Part shown: one piece after another, positions 50,300 to 59,530 of the stretch
Layout: each line of letters begins with the position of its first letter
Numbering within the stretch: the stretch's first letter is position 1
DNA from: Anaeromusa acidaminophila DSM 3853
Lineage (GTDB): Bacteria > Bacillota > Negativicutes > Anaeromusales > Anaeromusaceae
Assembly (NCBI RefSeq): GCF_000374545.1
Contig: NZ_KB894602.1
Coordinates: 1 to 59,801, forward strand
Length of the DNA stretch: 59,801 bases
Direction of reading: 5' to 3'
Position numbers and translations under genes: made by a program
Notes under the pieces: model-generated
What the model saw: the letters and a program-made list of their open reading frames with translations, nothing else
Told to the model about the DNA's origin: nothing
Databases searched by the model: none

Positions 50300-51082
50300 A
50301 TGAGTGAAAGAACAGTAATGGTAACAAAGCAGGCGGAAGTGTTGACCGTGACGTTGCATCGTCCGGAAGCGCTCAATGCGCTTAATGATGAAATGACGGA
50401 AGAACTGCGGCAGGTGTTGGAAGAGGCGGCGGTTGACGCGTCGGTACGGGTGGTAGTGCTGACTGGCAGCGGCCGCGCCTTTTGCGCCGGCGGTGACTTG
50501 AATTATCTAGAGTCTATTGCCGGTACGTCCCAGGCTAAGACGTTTATCGAAGAAGTTGGCAATTTGGTAAAAATTATTCGGGAGATGCCAAAGCCGGTTT
50601 TAGCCAAGGTGCATGGCGTAGCAGCCGGAGCGGGCTTTAATTTGGCCTTGGCCTGTGATTTGGTTATTGCATCCCGGTCAGCAAAATTCGCGCAGAGTTT
50701 TGCTAAAGTGGGTTTGGTGCCGGATTGCGGCGGTCTATATCTGCTGCCTCGTCTTTTAGGTATGCATCGGGCTAAGGAATTGATGTTTATCGGTGATGCG
50801 GTTTCGGCGGAAACCCTTTATGAATGGGGCTTGTTAAACCATCTGGCGGAAGCCGACGAATTGGATGAGGAAGCCGGTTTTTGGGCGACTCGCCTAGCGT
50901 TAGCGCCGCCCTTGGCGTTGGCAAAAACAAAGGCTGCTTTGCATACCAGCCAGGAAGCGGATTTTGAGCAGATGGCGCAGTTGGAGGCGCAACTGCAGGC
51001 GCAGTGCTTGGAAACCGAGGATCATCAGGAAGGCGTAGCGGCGTTTCGGGAAAAAAGAAAACCTGCCTTTAGCGGACGCTAA
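50300..51082 (+). CDS. Enoyl-CoA hydratase/isomerase family protein
   Basis: A 260-residue crotonase-fold protein. The oxyanion-hole segments are GRAFCAGGDLNYL and HGVAAGAGFNLALACDL. The catalytic-glutamate region reads AKVGLVPDCGGLYLLPRLLG: Asp-Cys lies where many hydratases have a Glu, so the family could act as an isomerase. ATG 50300 follows AGGAGG. It is followed by a small membrane protein gene after 30 bases. Confidence 0.88.
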   Translation: MSERTVMVTKQAEVLTVTLHRPEALNALNDEMTEELRQVLEEAAVDASVRVVVLTGSGRAFCAGGDLNYLESIAGTSQAKTFIEEVGNLVKIIREMPKPVLAKVHGVAAGAGFNLALACDLVIASRSAKFAQSFAKVGLVPDCGGLYLLPRLLGMHRAKELMFIGDAVSAETLYEWGLLNHLAEADELDEEAGFWATRLALAPPLALAKTKAALHTSQEADFEQMAQLEAQLQAQCLETEDHQEGVAAFREKRKPAFSGR

Positions 51083-51112
51083 GGCAGGAACAAAGAAAAA
51101 GGAGGCGCCAAG

Positions 51113-51448
51113 ATGACGGATTGGGGTAAAACGTCGGTGGGATTAAGCGCGAATACGGCGGCAGGCTTGTGCTATTTGCTGGGCTGGCTGTCGGGGATCG
51201 TATTTTTACTGCTGGAAAAGGAAAACAAATTTGTTCGCTTTCACGCCATGCAGTCGTTGGTGACCTTTGGCTCTTTGATGGTTATTTCGCTAATGGCGCA
51301 TTTGCTGCCGTTTATTGGAATGCTCATTTCCATCGTGATTGGACCAGCTACGCTGTTTGTTTGGCTGCTAATGATGTACAAGGGTTTTCAAGGGGAGCGG
51401 TATAGCTTACCGTTTTTTGGGGAGCTGGCGGAACGGCAATTGCGGTAA
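51113..51448 (+). CDS. Small membrane protein, DUF4870/Tic20-like
   Basis: A 111-residue protein with three transmembrane helices and the typical DUF4870 opening (TAAGLCYLLGWLSGIVFLLL, then KFVRFHAMQSL). Its function is unknown. AAGGAGGCG precedes the ATG. It ends 17 bases before a convergent radical SAM gene. Confidence 0.85.
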   Translation: MTDWGKTSVGLSANTAAGLCYLLGWLSGIVFLLLEKENKFVRFHAMQSLVTFGSLMVISLMAHLLPFIGMLISIVIGPATLFVWLLMMYKGFQGERYSLPFFGELAERQLR

Positions 51449-51465
51449 GCAGCTCTCGGCAGTCT

Positions 51466-52362
51466 TTACCTTTCTACATTGTTGTAAGGATCCCAGCTTT
51501 TGAGGAGCGCCAACTTGTCTTGAGCCGCCAGGCTTTCGGACAAAAGGCGCTCTTTGTCTTTAGGCAGCGTGCCGGCGAAATTGATGTAGTTGGAAATATG
51601 GTTGCTGCGAAAAAGGCAATGATGCTCCGGCGGCAGTTCAATGCCTTGCAGCAGCAAATGTAGCTCCCCCATGATGCCGGCAGGAGAAAGAATGGGGAAA
51701 CGGCCGCTTTCAAACTCTTCCAGCAGCTCGCTGCCGCGGTACATCATCAGCGTCAGGGCGCTGAGCATATGCGGACGGATAGCGCTGACCGCCAAGGCGG
51801 TGTTGTGGGCGTGACGCTCTGATGCTTCTTGGCCGCCCAAGCCGAGAATAACCATCATCGAAAGCTTGATGCCTGCGGCTGTGATGCGCTGGCCGGCTTC
51901 GATGGATTCCGTAGCGGTGACTCCTTTATTGACATGAGCCAGCACGACGTCGTCGCCCGACTCCATACCGTAGTAGACTAGCTTAAGCCCGGCTTGGCGC
52001 AGAGCGACCAGCTCGGCTGGCGTTTTGCGCAGCATGTCCTTGGGGCCGGCATAGCAGGAGACGCGGCGCACTTTTGGCAATACAGCTTGAATTTGTGCTA
52101 AAATAGCCAAGAGACGCTCTGTTGGCAGTACGAGAGCGTTGCCGTCGCCCAGGAAGACCCGGTGAATATGAGCGGCATAGCGCTGCGCCTGCTGTAGCTG
52201 CGCGTCAATTTCTTCTTGGGGGCGCATGCGAAACGCAACGCTGCGATACATATTACAATAGGTGCAGGCATTGTGGGAGCAGCCGATAGTGACGCGGAGG
52301 ATCAAACTGTCGGCTTCGCTGGGGGGGCGGAAAACAGGACCTTCGGCATTATCAAAATACAT
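51466..52362 (-). CDS. Radical SAM protein
   Basis: A 298-residue radical SAM enzyme with cluster motif CSHNACTYCNMYR near residue 29. Later segments YYGMESGDD, MVILGLGGQ and LTLMMYRGSELL match a poorly characterised group often annotated simply as radical SAM protein. The substrate is unknown. It is divergent from the polysaccharide deacetylase, with about 48 bases between starts. Confidence 0.9.
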   Translation of the reverse strand: MYFDNAEGPVFRPPSEADSLILRVTIGCSHNACTYCNMYRSVAFRMRPQEEIDAQLQQAQRYAAHIHRVFLGDGNALVLPTERLLAILAQIQAVLPKVRRVSCYAGPKDMLRKTPAELVALRQAGLKLVYYGMESGDDVVLAHVNKGVTATESIEAGQRITAAGIKLSMMVILGLGGQEASERHAHNTALAVSAIRPHMLSALTLMMYRGSELLEEFESGRFPILSPAGIMGELHLLLQGIELPPEHHCLFRSNHISNYINFAGTLPKDKERLLSESLAAQDKLALLKSWDPYNNVER

Positions 52363-52410
52363 GAATATTCCTCCCGAAAAATAGTATTGTTAGTTTAGGA
52401 GATGCAGTAG

Positions 52411-53211
52411 ATGAGAAAAATAGTTTTTACTTACTTGAAAACAAGCGTAATGGCGGTTACGGCCAGCCTGCTGCTGTTTTTGCCGGTTAGCGTGCAAGCG
52501 CAGGCCGCCTTTAAGGGGATTCCTGTGCTGCTGTATCATTATGTGGGAGAAGAAGCTCCGGATTATCCGTATTTGAATGTGGAGACGTCGGAGTTTTCCC
52601 GGCAAATGAAGGAGTTGCATGAGCGGGGGTATCAGAGCGTTTCTTTGGCTGATCTGACCTCCTACATGAAGGGAGCTTCGGTCAAGTTGCCGGCTAAGCC
52701 GGTCTTAATCACCTTTGACGATGGCTATGAGGATAACTATACGCAGGCGTTCCCTGTGCTCAAACAGGAAGGGTTTCGAGCGGCTATTTTTATGGTGCAA
52801 CGCAATTTTGACCGCAAGAATCGCCTTTCGGTGCAACAGATTCAAGAGATGGAGCAGGCGGGTATCGAAATTGGCTCTCATACGCGTAGCCATCCCGATC
52901 TGACAAAATTAGCAGCGGTCGAGCTGGAGAAGGAAGTGGGGCAAAGCCGTCGCGGCGTAGAGCGCTTGGCGGGACGGCCGATCGATTATTTTGCCTATCC
53001 TGGCGGTTTTTACAATCTGGAGGTGCTGGAGAAAACGGCGCAAAGCGGTTATGCCGGAGCCTTTACCGTGCTGCCGGGCATCAACTGTCCAGACAAAGAC
53101 AACCCTTATTTGCTGCGGCGTATTCCTGTTTTCAGCTATACAGATTTCGACGCGATACTGGACCGGCTGGAAACAACGGAAGACGCTTCCTTGCTGGATT
53201 ATTTAGATTAG
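52411..53211 (+). CDS. Secreted polysaccharide deacetylase
   Basis: A 266-residue NodB-domain protein with an N-terminal signal peptide (ending about VQAQAA). The catalytic motifs are TFDDGYEDN (metal aspartates) and GSHTRSHPDL (metal histidines), with a later YPGGFYN segment. It resembles PgaB/IcaB-type deacetylases of surface polysaccharides. Link to biofilm control by the local c-di-GMP genes is speculation. Its stop overlaps that of a convergent acetyltransferase by four bases. Confidence 0.9.
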   Translation: MRKIVFTYLKTSVMAVTASLLLFLPVSVQAQAAFKGIPVLLYHYVGEEAPDYPYLNVETSEFSRQMKELHERGYQSVSLADLTSYMKGASVKLPAKPVLITFDDGYEDNYTQAFPVLKQEGFRAAIFMVQRNFDRKNRLSVQQIQEMEQAGIEIGSHTRSHPDLTKLAAVELEKEVGQSRRGVERLAGRPIDYFAYPGGFYNLEVLEKTAQSGYAGAFTVLPGINCPDKDNPYLLRRIPVFSYTDFDAILDRLETTEDASLLDYLD

Positions 53212-53702
53212 CGTTCTAAATCCAAAGTCATATCGTACCATTCGGCGCCTCCGTGGGTGGATTGCGAAAGACCGTTATTTACATAGCCGAAGGTTTCGTA
53301 ATAGCGAAGCAGATGTTTTTTGCAGGTAAGGATGACATGGCGTTGCCCTTGGCGCTGCGCTTCGCTGATGAAGTGACGCATTAATTGCGCGGCTATGCCT
53401 TGACGACGGCGGTTAGGAACAACATCCAGGCCGAAAATGGCTGCATGAGTTCCTCCTGGAATATGGCGGCTTGGGTCTTGGAAAAGCTCATCTTCAATGA
53501 TCGGGCTGTTGGTAACGCAGCCATTGACGAAGCCGATGAGGGCGCCATTTTGTTCCGCTACAAAAAAATAGGATGGAAAAGCGGCAATCCGTGCGGCAAT
53601 TGTTTGAGCGGAAGCCGCTTCGGCGGCGGGAAAACATAACGCTTCAATTGCGGCGACGGCTTCGGCGTCTTGGGCGCGGGCGTTGCGAATTGCAATGGTC
53701 AT
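53208..53702 (-). CDS. GNAT-family N-acetyltransferase
   Basis: A 164-residue acetyltransferase. The acetyl-CoA motif is FGLDVVPNRRRQGIAAQLM, with RQGQRHVILTCKKHLLRYYETFGY after it. It resembles AANAT-like or polyamine/peptide acetyltransferases; the substrate is unknown. ATG 53702 is preceded by a weak AGAAGG; a longer frame to 53753 is unlikely. It is convergent and overlapping with the deacetylase gene. Confidence 0.88.
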   Translation of the reverse strand: MTIAIRNARAQDAEAVAAIEALCFPAAEAASAQTIAARIAAFPSYFFVAEQNGALIGFVNGCVTNSPIIEDELFQDPSRHIPGGTHAAIFGLDVVPNRRRQGIAAQLMRHFISEAQRQGQRHVILTCKKHLLRYYETFGYVNNGLSQSTHGGAEWYDMTLDLER

Positions 53703-54045
53703 AAAAAAGCCTTCTTTCTTGCCAATACTATCTAAGAGGAAGCTATACATCAATTCGTTTGATTATAGCATCAATCCTCCTTAAAAATAATTTTTGAGAA
53801 TCTTACAAAATGTTATTGAAGCCTAAAGAAAACTGACAGGACTTTCAAAAGCAGTGGCGAACTAGATTAAAATTATAAAGATACGCAGGCTGACAGGACT
53901 GACACGCCAAGTGAGGCCGTGGTCGCTTGAGGTTGCGATGGCGCACTTGGACAGCATGGAGGAATCTGTGCTGGTTGAGTGCGTTTTTGCAACTCCAAGG
54001 CGCAAGCTAACGCTGCTGATCGAAAAAAGTTAGGAAGTGTAGAAA
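53703..54045. other. Leader region of the symporter gene with repeats and a folded element
   Basis: CTGACAGGACT occurs twice (53833-53843 and 53890-53900). CCAAGTG (53907-53913) pairs with CACTTGG (53944-53950), with GCC/GGC and TCGC/GCGA pairs nested inside. It may be a leader RNA of the downstream symporter. I see no gene. Confidence 0.5.
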
Positions 54046-55335
54046 ATGAAAGAGATTGCCAAGGAGTATATGTTTTCCATTATCTTATTGCTCGCCGTGT
54101 TGGCGGGCGGAGTTCTGGGAGTTGTCATGGGGCCGGAGGCGGTGGTGTTGAAGCCGCTGGGAGATTTGTTTTTAAACCTGCTCTTTATGATTATCGTACC
54201 CATGGTGTTTTTTAGCATTGCTTCGGCTATCGCTTCGATGGGCGGAGAAATGCGTCGCTTAGGCAAGATTATGAGCAGTGTAGTGGTCGTATTTGTAGTT
54301 ACCGCCTTATTGTCCGCTGTACTGGGATTAGGCGTGACTGTTGCTATGAATCCGACCGAAGGCATTAACTTCGCTACGTTGCAAAGCGTCGTGGCTGCGG
54401 AAGGCGGGACGCCGGAAAAAGCGAAGCAACTGAATACGGCGGAGCAATTGGTCAAAACCTTTACGGTGAGCGATTTTTCGCAGGTTCTTTCTAAGTCGCA
54501 TATTTTACCGCTGATTGTGCTGGCTGCCTTGACCGGTTTGGCAACGGCCCTAGTGGGCGAGGCGGCGAAGCCGGTTGCATCCTTTTTGGCGGCAGCCACG
54601 CAGGTTATGATGAAAATAGTACAATTAGTGATGTATTATGCGCCGATTGGCTTAGGCGCGTATTTTGCCAATGTGGTAGGTGAATTAGGTACGCAAATTT
54701 TGCAAGGCTACTTGAATACGTTTATTGTGTATCTGGTATTGACGGTTATTTACTATTTCGGCTTCTTTACACTCTATGCGTATCTGGCGGCAGGGAAGCA
54801 AGGCGTAGGCGTTTTCTGGCGTAATGCATTGCCGCCGTCTTTAACGGCCATTGCCACCTGCTCCAGCGCTGCATCCATTCCCGTTAATCTTATGGCCGCC
54901 AAAAAAATGGGCGTGCCGGCGGATATGGTGGAGACGGTCATTCCATTGGGCGCTAATTTGCATAAGGATGGTTCCGTGTTCGGCGGGGTGCTGAAAATTA
55001 CTTTTCTCTTCGGCTTGTTCGGTATGGATATGACAAGCTGGAGTACCTGGCTGGGGCTTATCGGCGTTTCTTTCCTGGTCGGCGCTGTAATGGGGGCCAT
55101 TCCGGGAGGCGGCATGATCGGCGAGATGTTGATTATCAGCGTGTACGGTTTTTCACCGGAAGTGCTGCCGATTATTGCGGTTATCAGCACCATTATAGAC
55201 GCGCCGGCAACTCTTCTTAACTCCACCGGGAATGTGGCTTGCTCTATGTTGGTGGCGCGCTTGGTGGAAGGAAAGAACTGGCTAGCGAATAGCCTTGGCG
55301 AGCAGGAAGAAGATTGTCAAGAAGCGGCGAGTTAA
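54046..55335 (+). CDS. Dicarboxylate/amino acid:cation symporter
   Basis: A 429-residue transporter of the DAACS/glutamate-aspartate family with eight helices and two hairpin loops. The hairpin motif reads CSSAASIPVN. The normally NMDGT unwound segment is LHKDGS in PLGANLHKDGSVFGG, a variant. The second hairpin is in AVMGAIPGGGMIGEML. It probably takes up an amino acid or C4-dicarboxylate with Na+ or H+. GAAGTG lies upstream of the ATG. A bidirectional terminator separates it from the M20 gene. Confidence 0.9.
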   Translation: MKEIAKEYMFSIILLLAVLAGGVLGVVMGPEAVVLKPLGDLFLNLLFMIIVPMVFFSIASAIASMGGEMRRLGKIMSSVVVVFVVTALLSAVLGLGVTVAMNPTEGINFATLQSVVAAEGGTPEKAKQLNTAEQLVKTFTVSDFSQVLSKSHILPLIVLAALTGLATALVGEAAKPVASFLAAATQVMMKIVQLVMYYAPIGLGAYFANVVGELGTQILQGYLNTFIVYLVLTVIYYFGFFTLYAYLAAGKQGVGVFWRNALPPSLTAIATCSSAASIPVNLMAAKKMGVPADMVETVIPLGANLHKDGSVFGGVLKITFLFGLFGMDMTSWSTWLGLIGVSFLVGAVMGAIPGGGMIGEMLIISVYGFSPEVLPIIAVISTIIDAPATLLNSTGNVACSMLVARLVEGKNWLANSLGEQEEDCQEAAS

Positions 55336-55352
55336 AGACAAAAAGAATTGCT

Positions 55353-55398
55353 AAAGAGAACCGGCAAGCGTTTTCATAAACGCTTGCCGGTTCTCTTT
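55353..55398. terminator. Bidirectional terminator
   Basis: A 21-bp perfect stem (55353-55373 with 55378-55398) with loop TCAT lies between convergent genes. Confidence 0.93.
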
Positions 55399-55402
55399 GC
55401 GC

Positions 55403-56863
55403 CTAGGTAGTGGCCTTTTTTGTATTGGTCTCAAGCGGCGGCTGTATGTCCTGCGGAATGGGGCATTGATAGGTGCGGCCATCCAAAGTCTGAAGCAGCT
55501 CTGCTTTGGCGAGCTGAATCTGCTCCGGCTGAGAGAAAAGCTCCAAAGCGGTGCGGGCTAGGACTTTAGCGGCGGTCAGCATGCCCTGGTGCGCTAACGA
55601 GGAAGTTCCTTGGGCGACCATTTGCCAGGAATGGCCTGGCGTGCCGAATACGTAGCAAGCCGTACTGCACTGCGCAGTCGGTACTAGCCAGCTGACATCT
55701 CCGACGTCGCTGGAGCCAGGCAGCAGAGAAGCCGCGTGAACATGGGGCAGAATTCTGTCAGCGACAAGCTGCTTGCGGATGCCTGGCAGCAGCTCGCGGT
55801 GCTGTCCTCCTAAAAGCAATTCCGCCATATGCAGATCGTTTTGCAAATCCTCTTGCGTCATGGTTTGGTGAAGCTGCTGCGCCAGTTTCTGTTCGTTTTC
55901 CGGTAACGCAGGGAGGGTAACTTGCTGCAAGTGGCGATACATGATAGTTTCTAAGGCGTTGTTTGGAATGTAATTGGAGCAGGCTTTTTGAAAAAGGACT
56001 TCGTGGGTGGTTCCGGTCATTAAAGCAGCTCCATGGGCGATGGCGCAGACGCGCTCATAAATGTCTTGAACCTGGGCTAGCTCCGGCGCTCGCAGCAGGT
56101 ACAGCACTTCGGCTTCGCTTTGGACGACGTTGGGGGAGGCGCCGCCGCTGTTGGTAATGGCATAGTGCATGCGTGCGTCCGGGACGACATGTTCCCGGAG
56201 GTAGTTCACGCCGATATTCATGAGCTCTAAGGCGTCTAAGGCGCTGCGTCCTACATGAGGCGCGGAAGCGGCATGAGAACTCTTGCCGTGAAAACGGAAC
56301 GCGACTTGGTAGTTGGCTAAAAAGCGGGTGGACCAGATGGCGTTATGCGTCAGGGGGTGCCAGGTTAAAGCGGCGTCGACATCCTCGAAGACGCCGGCGC
56401 GGGCCATAAAGGCTTTACCGGAGCCGCCTTCTTCGCCAGGGCAGCCATAGTAGCGCACCGTGCCGGGGAGCTTATTTTTTTCGAGAATCTCTTTGACAGC
56501 TACCGCTGCCGCCAGGGAGCCGACGCCGAGCAGGTGGTGGCCGCAGCCATGGCCGTTGCCGCCTTCTTCAAGAGGCTTTTTTTCAGCGAGGCGTTCTTGC
56601 TGGCTCAAACCGGAAAGGGCGTCATATTCGCCGAGAAAGGCAATGACCGGCGCGCCGCTGCCAAAGGAGGCGGCAAAGGCGGTGGGCAAACCGGCGACGC
56701 CGGTTTCGACATCAAAGCCTTCTTGCTCCAAAAGCGAACAAAGCAGTTCGCTGGAGCGCGTTTCTTGGAATTTTGTTTCGGCATAGCTCCAAATTTCATC
56801 GCTGGCATGGGTCCAACGTTGCTTTTTTTCTTCAATTAGCCGTTCTAAATCGTTGTAAACCAT
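55403..56863 (-). CDS. M20-family amidohydrolase (AbgB-like)
   Basis: A 486-residue metal-dependent amidohydrolase related to the AbgB subunit of p-aminobenzoyl-glutamate hydrolase. Metal ligands appear in GNGHGCGHHLLG, the catalytic Glu pair in PGEEGGSGK, and GKSSHAASAPHVGRSALDA is the dimerisation-domain start. It probably cleaves an acyl-amino acid or aminobenzoyl-glutamate. I choose ATG 56863 (AAGGGA 8 bases upstream) over two earlier starts. An abgA partner is not adjacent. Confidence 0.9.
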   Translation of the reverse strand: MVYNDLERLIEEKKQRWTHASDEIWSYAETKFQETRSSELLCSLLEQEGFDVETGVAGLPTAFAASFGSGAPVIAFLGEYDALSGLSQQERLAEKKPLEEGGNGHGCGHHLLGVGSLAAAVAVKEILEKNKLPGTVRYYGCPGEEGGSGKAFMARAGVFEDVDAALTWHPLTHNAIWSTRFLANYQVAFRFHGKSSHAASAPHVGRSALDALELMNIGVNYLREHVVPDARMHYAITNSGGASPNVVQSEAEVLYLLRAPELAQVQDIYERVCAIAHGAALMTGTTHEVLFQKACSNYIPNNALETIMYRHLQQVTLPALPENEQKLAQQLHQTMTQEDLQNDLHMAELLLGGQHRELLPGIRKQLVADRILPHVHAASLLPGSSDVGDVSWLVPTAQCSTACYVFGTPGHSWQMVAQGTSSLAHQGMLTAAKVLARTALELFSQPEQIQLAKAELLQTLDGRTYQCPIPQDIQPPLETNTKKATT

Positions 56864-57146
56864 ATCGTTCATCCCTTCCGTTACCAAGGCTTTTTTGTGA
56901 TTTGTTCTTGTTCTACCGTCCTGTTGCTTGGCGTATCCTTAAAAGAAGTTTAGTGAAAAATTTATCGGCGGAGTCTTCGCTCACTTCCTTTATTTTAGCA
57001 CATTTCCGGAGGCTCAACGCCGTTAGGCGGGAAAAGTAAGGAAACTAGAAGCGATGAAAAGGGATTAAAGAGTGGTGCATGGAATATAACAGCAAAACTA
57101 AAATTGGCATACTTTTACAATGGTAAAGAGAGGAGCATGCCAGAAG
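56864..57146. other. Divergent spacer
   Basis: The region between the M20 gene and the last diguanylate cyclase holds no feature I can support beyond the expected leader sequences. Confidence 0.6.
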
Positions 57147-59186
57147 ATGGAGCAGAAACAGAAGGCGAAAACGAAGTTTGTTTCGATGGATCGAATCATC
57201 CTCTATTTAGGGATCGGGCTGTTGCTGCTGCTTTGGTTTTCCACGTGGCACCGGATTTTAGTAGAATCGGAGATTGAAAAACGGGAGGCTATAAGAGTCA
57301 GTGTAACCTATGGCCGCTCCTTTGCTGACCATGTGTATCATTCGGTGCAGAATGTCGATGATGCGCTGAAAATTGTGCGTCAACATCATCAATGGTTACG
57401 AAATGGATCCGAAGAGGCATCGGTTTCACAAAACTTCTTACAAGAACGAGTATTGTCTTTGGCGGTGGCTGATGAAACAGGGCGTGTGGTTGCTGTTTAT
57501 ACCGGAGAAGAAGCTCGTAAATCGGTAGCGAATGAACCTTTTTTTAAGCATCATCAGCAGCAAGCTCAAGATCAATTGCATAGCGCTTCTCTTATGACGA
57601 CAGAAGATTCGATGTTGACCTGGAGTCGAGGTATTTGGGATAAGGCGGGCGTATTTCGAGGTGTTGTATTTGCGACAAGTTCTAAACGCGCTTTGACGGA
57701 ATTTCTTTGGGAATTGGAATTGGAAAGTGATGCGGTGCTTGTTGTTTTAGGAGAAGATAATACCCTTCGTTCTTGGCAGCCAGAGGCTCTTCTAGAAGGA
57801 AAGCAAGAAGCGTTGGGGCAATTTTTAGGACAGCAGACGCGGCAGCAAATGGAAGGTGATACAGGGTCTTTTTATGATCAGAGTGGCGAGGAGCGAATTT
57901 TTCATTACTATGCACTGGAATCATATCCTTTGATTGCTGCGACTGGTGTGGACGTAAGCCAGGTTAAAAAAGATATTGCCGAAAGAAGGCAATTTTATCT
58001 ATTGGCTTCTTTGGCGGTTACTCTATTGATTAGCGCGGTTACGGCGCTATTGGTGCGACGCGTGAAAAAAGAGGAAGCTTTGACAAGGCAGGTGGAAACT
58101 TTTGCGCGACAAATGGCTTCATTTCAAACAATAACGAGTCATTTAGTACAGGACCGAGATGAAGTAGGGGATCTGCTGAAAACCATCATTACCGATGCGG
58201 CGCAGCTTATGGATGCGCCGGATGGTTATATTTCGGTTGTTGATAGTAAGGGAAATCTGGAATTTCCGTATGCTGTCGGCTTATATAACGATATGAAAGA
58301 GAGGAAATTTGATAGTACGGCTGGCGTAAGCGGCCAAGTGCTAGCGCAAGGAAAAAGACAGCATATACCGGATTACCAACAAGTGCCGGATAAACTGCTG
58401 GAGCCGGAACTGAGACAGGTCAGTACGGTGCTTATGTATCCTCTGAACAGCGGAGGCCGAACATTGGGCGTGTTTGGTATTTCGTGGAGAGAGAAGCCTT
58501 TTTCTCCTAGCGAAGAGCAGCTAAGTTTCTTGGAGCAGTATGCATTTTTGGCGGCCGTGGCCTTAGAAAAAGTACAGGTTAAGGTGCAGCTGCGCGAAGA
58601 ATTAAAACGTAGCGAAGAACAGCAGATTGATTTGCAAATGGCTTGGAGGATGCTTGATGAAAGCAATCGTAAGCTGCGCATGGCGAATGAGCATTTGGAG
58701 GAGATCGCTCTGACGGATCGGTTGACCGGAGCCTGGAATCGACGCAAGTTTGAAGAAACAGCGGAACAAGAAATGCTGCGCAGTCAGCGTTATCAAGAAG
58801 AAGTATCGATTCTACTTATTGATATTGATTTCTTCAAGCAGATCAATGATGAGCACGGACATCTGGTGGGGGATCAGGTTTTAGTGGAGGTAGTGGAACG
58901 GATCCAGCAAAATCTTCGCGTTGTAGACTCGATTTATCGCTGGGGCGGCGAGGAATTTGCGGTGTTGTTGCCCTGTAGTACGGGCGAGGCGGCTGTGGCG
59001 GCAGCAGAGAAGTTGCGCAGAGAAGTAGAAAACAAGCCTCTTTCAGCTAAAAAGCTACGTCTGACCGTGAGCATTGGAGTGGCGGAATTTATGAGCGAGG
59101 ATACGTTGGAATCTTGGTTAAAACGAGTGGATGACGCCTTATATCAGGCGAAAAAGAGCGGCAGAAACAAAGTCGTATTATTTTAG
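57147..59186 (+). CDS. Diguanylate cyclase with Cache-like and GAF sensors
   Basis: A 679-residue membrane protein: helix 1 (about 17-36), an extracytoplasmic Cache-like domain (about 40-275), helix 2 (about 280-300), a cytoplasmic GAF domain (about 330-480), and a coiled coil (about 485-525). The GGDEF domain has GGEEF at 600-604, an RVVD inhibitory site and LIDIDFFKQIND. It would make c-di-GMP in response to external and internal cues. The start is uncertain: ATG 57147 is some distance after GAGGAG; ATG 57120 lacks a site. A strong terminator follows. Confidence 0.9.
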   Translation: MEQKQKAKTKFVSMDRIILYLGIGLLLLLWFSTWHRILVESEIEKREAIRVSVTYGRSFADHVYHSVQNVDDALKIVRQHHQWLRNGSEEASVSQNFLQERVLSLAVADETGRVVAVYTGEEARKSVANEPFFKHHQQQAQDQLHSASLMTTEDSMLTWSRGIWDKAGVFRGVVFATSSKRALTEFLWELELESDAVLVVLGEDNTLRSWQPEALLEGKQEALGQFLGQQTRQQMEGDTGSFYDQSGEERIFHYYALESYPLIAATGVDVSQVKKDIAERRQFYLLASLAVTLLISAVTALLVRRVKKEEALTRQVETFARQMASFQTITSHLVQDRDEVGDLLKTIITDAAQLMDAPDGYISVVDSKGNLEFPYAVGLYNDMKERKFDSTAGVSGQVLAQGKRQHIPDYQQVPDKLLEPELRQVSTVLMYPLNSGGRTLGVFGISWREKPFSPSEEQLSFLEQYAFLAAVALEKVQVKVQLREELKRSEEQQIDLQMAWRMLDESNRKLRMANEHLEEIALTDRLTGAWNRRKFEETAEQEMLRSQRYQEEVSILLIDIDFFKQINDEHGHLVGDQVLVEVVERIQQNLRVVDSIYRWGGEEFAVLLPCSTGEAAVAAAEKLRREVENKPLSAKKLRLTVSIGVAEFMSEDTLESWLKRVDDALYQAKKSGRNKVVLF

Positions 59187-59237
59187 AACCCGGTGTGCGC
59201 TTTTCCCGAAGAGTGTGCCTTACTGCATAAAAAGAAT

Positions 59238-59282
59238 AGACCGCGCTTGGGCAGTTCGTACTGCCAAGCGCGGTCTGTTTTA
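59238..59282. terminator. Bidirectional terminator
   Basis: AGACCGCGCTTGGGCAG pairs with CTGCCAAGCGCGGTCT with one bulged G, followed by GTTTT. It lies between the diguanylate cyclase gene and the convergent cupin remnant. Confidence 0.9.
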
Positions 59283-59530
59283 GGTGCGGGCATGGTAGAG
59301 CATGCAATGAAAAGAAAGTTCCTGGAGGCAGGGATTGTGGTAATGGTGAGGCTGGCTAGCTGGAAAACGCAGGGCGTCGCCGCTTTGCAGCTTATACTCC
59401 GTGTTGTTTACGTTTATGTATAAGGAACCTTCGCTCAATAGGACGTATTCTTCCGAGCCGATAGCGTGGGGAGATGCAAAATGCGTACTCTGCGGCTGCA
59501 ATTTTGCGGTAAATATTTCAAAAGGGGGGA
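59280..59530 (-). pseudogene. Cupin-domain gene fragment, probably the C-terminus of an XRE-cupin regulator
   Basis: The minus-strand frame reads FEIFTAKLQPQSTHFAS, then SEEYVLLSEGSLYINV, YKLQSGDALRF and HHYHNP. This is the C-terminal cupin of helix-turn-helix/cupin regulators. The frame runs in from 59530, where an IS3-type end begins, and no helix-turn-helix part is present beyond it. The gene therefore appears truncated by the insertion. The short frame starting at TTG 59501 is not a natural start. Confidence 0.75.

Noticed and set aside
53979-54215. Small gene overlapping the symporter start
   Set aside because: It overlaps most of its length with the well-supported symporter gene in another frame and has no ribosome site.
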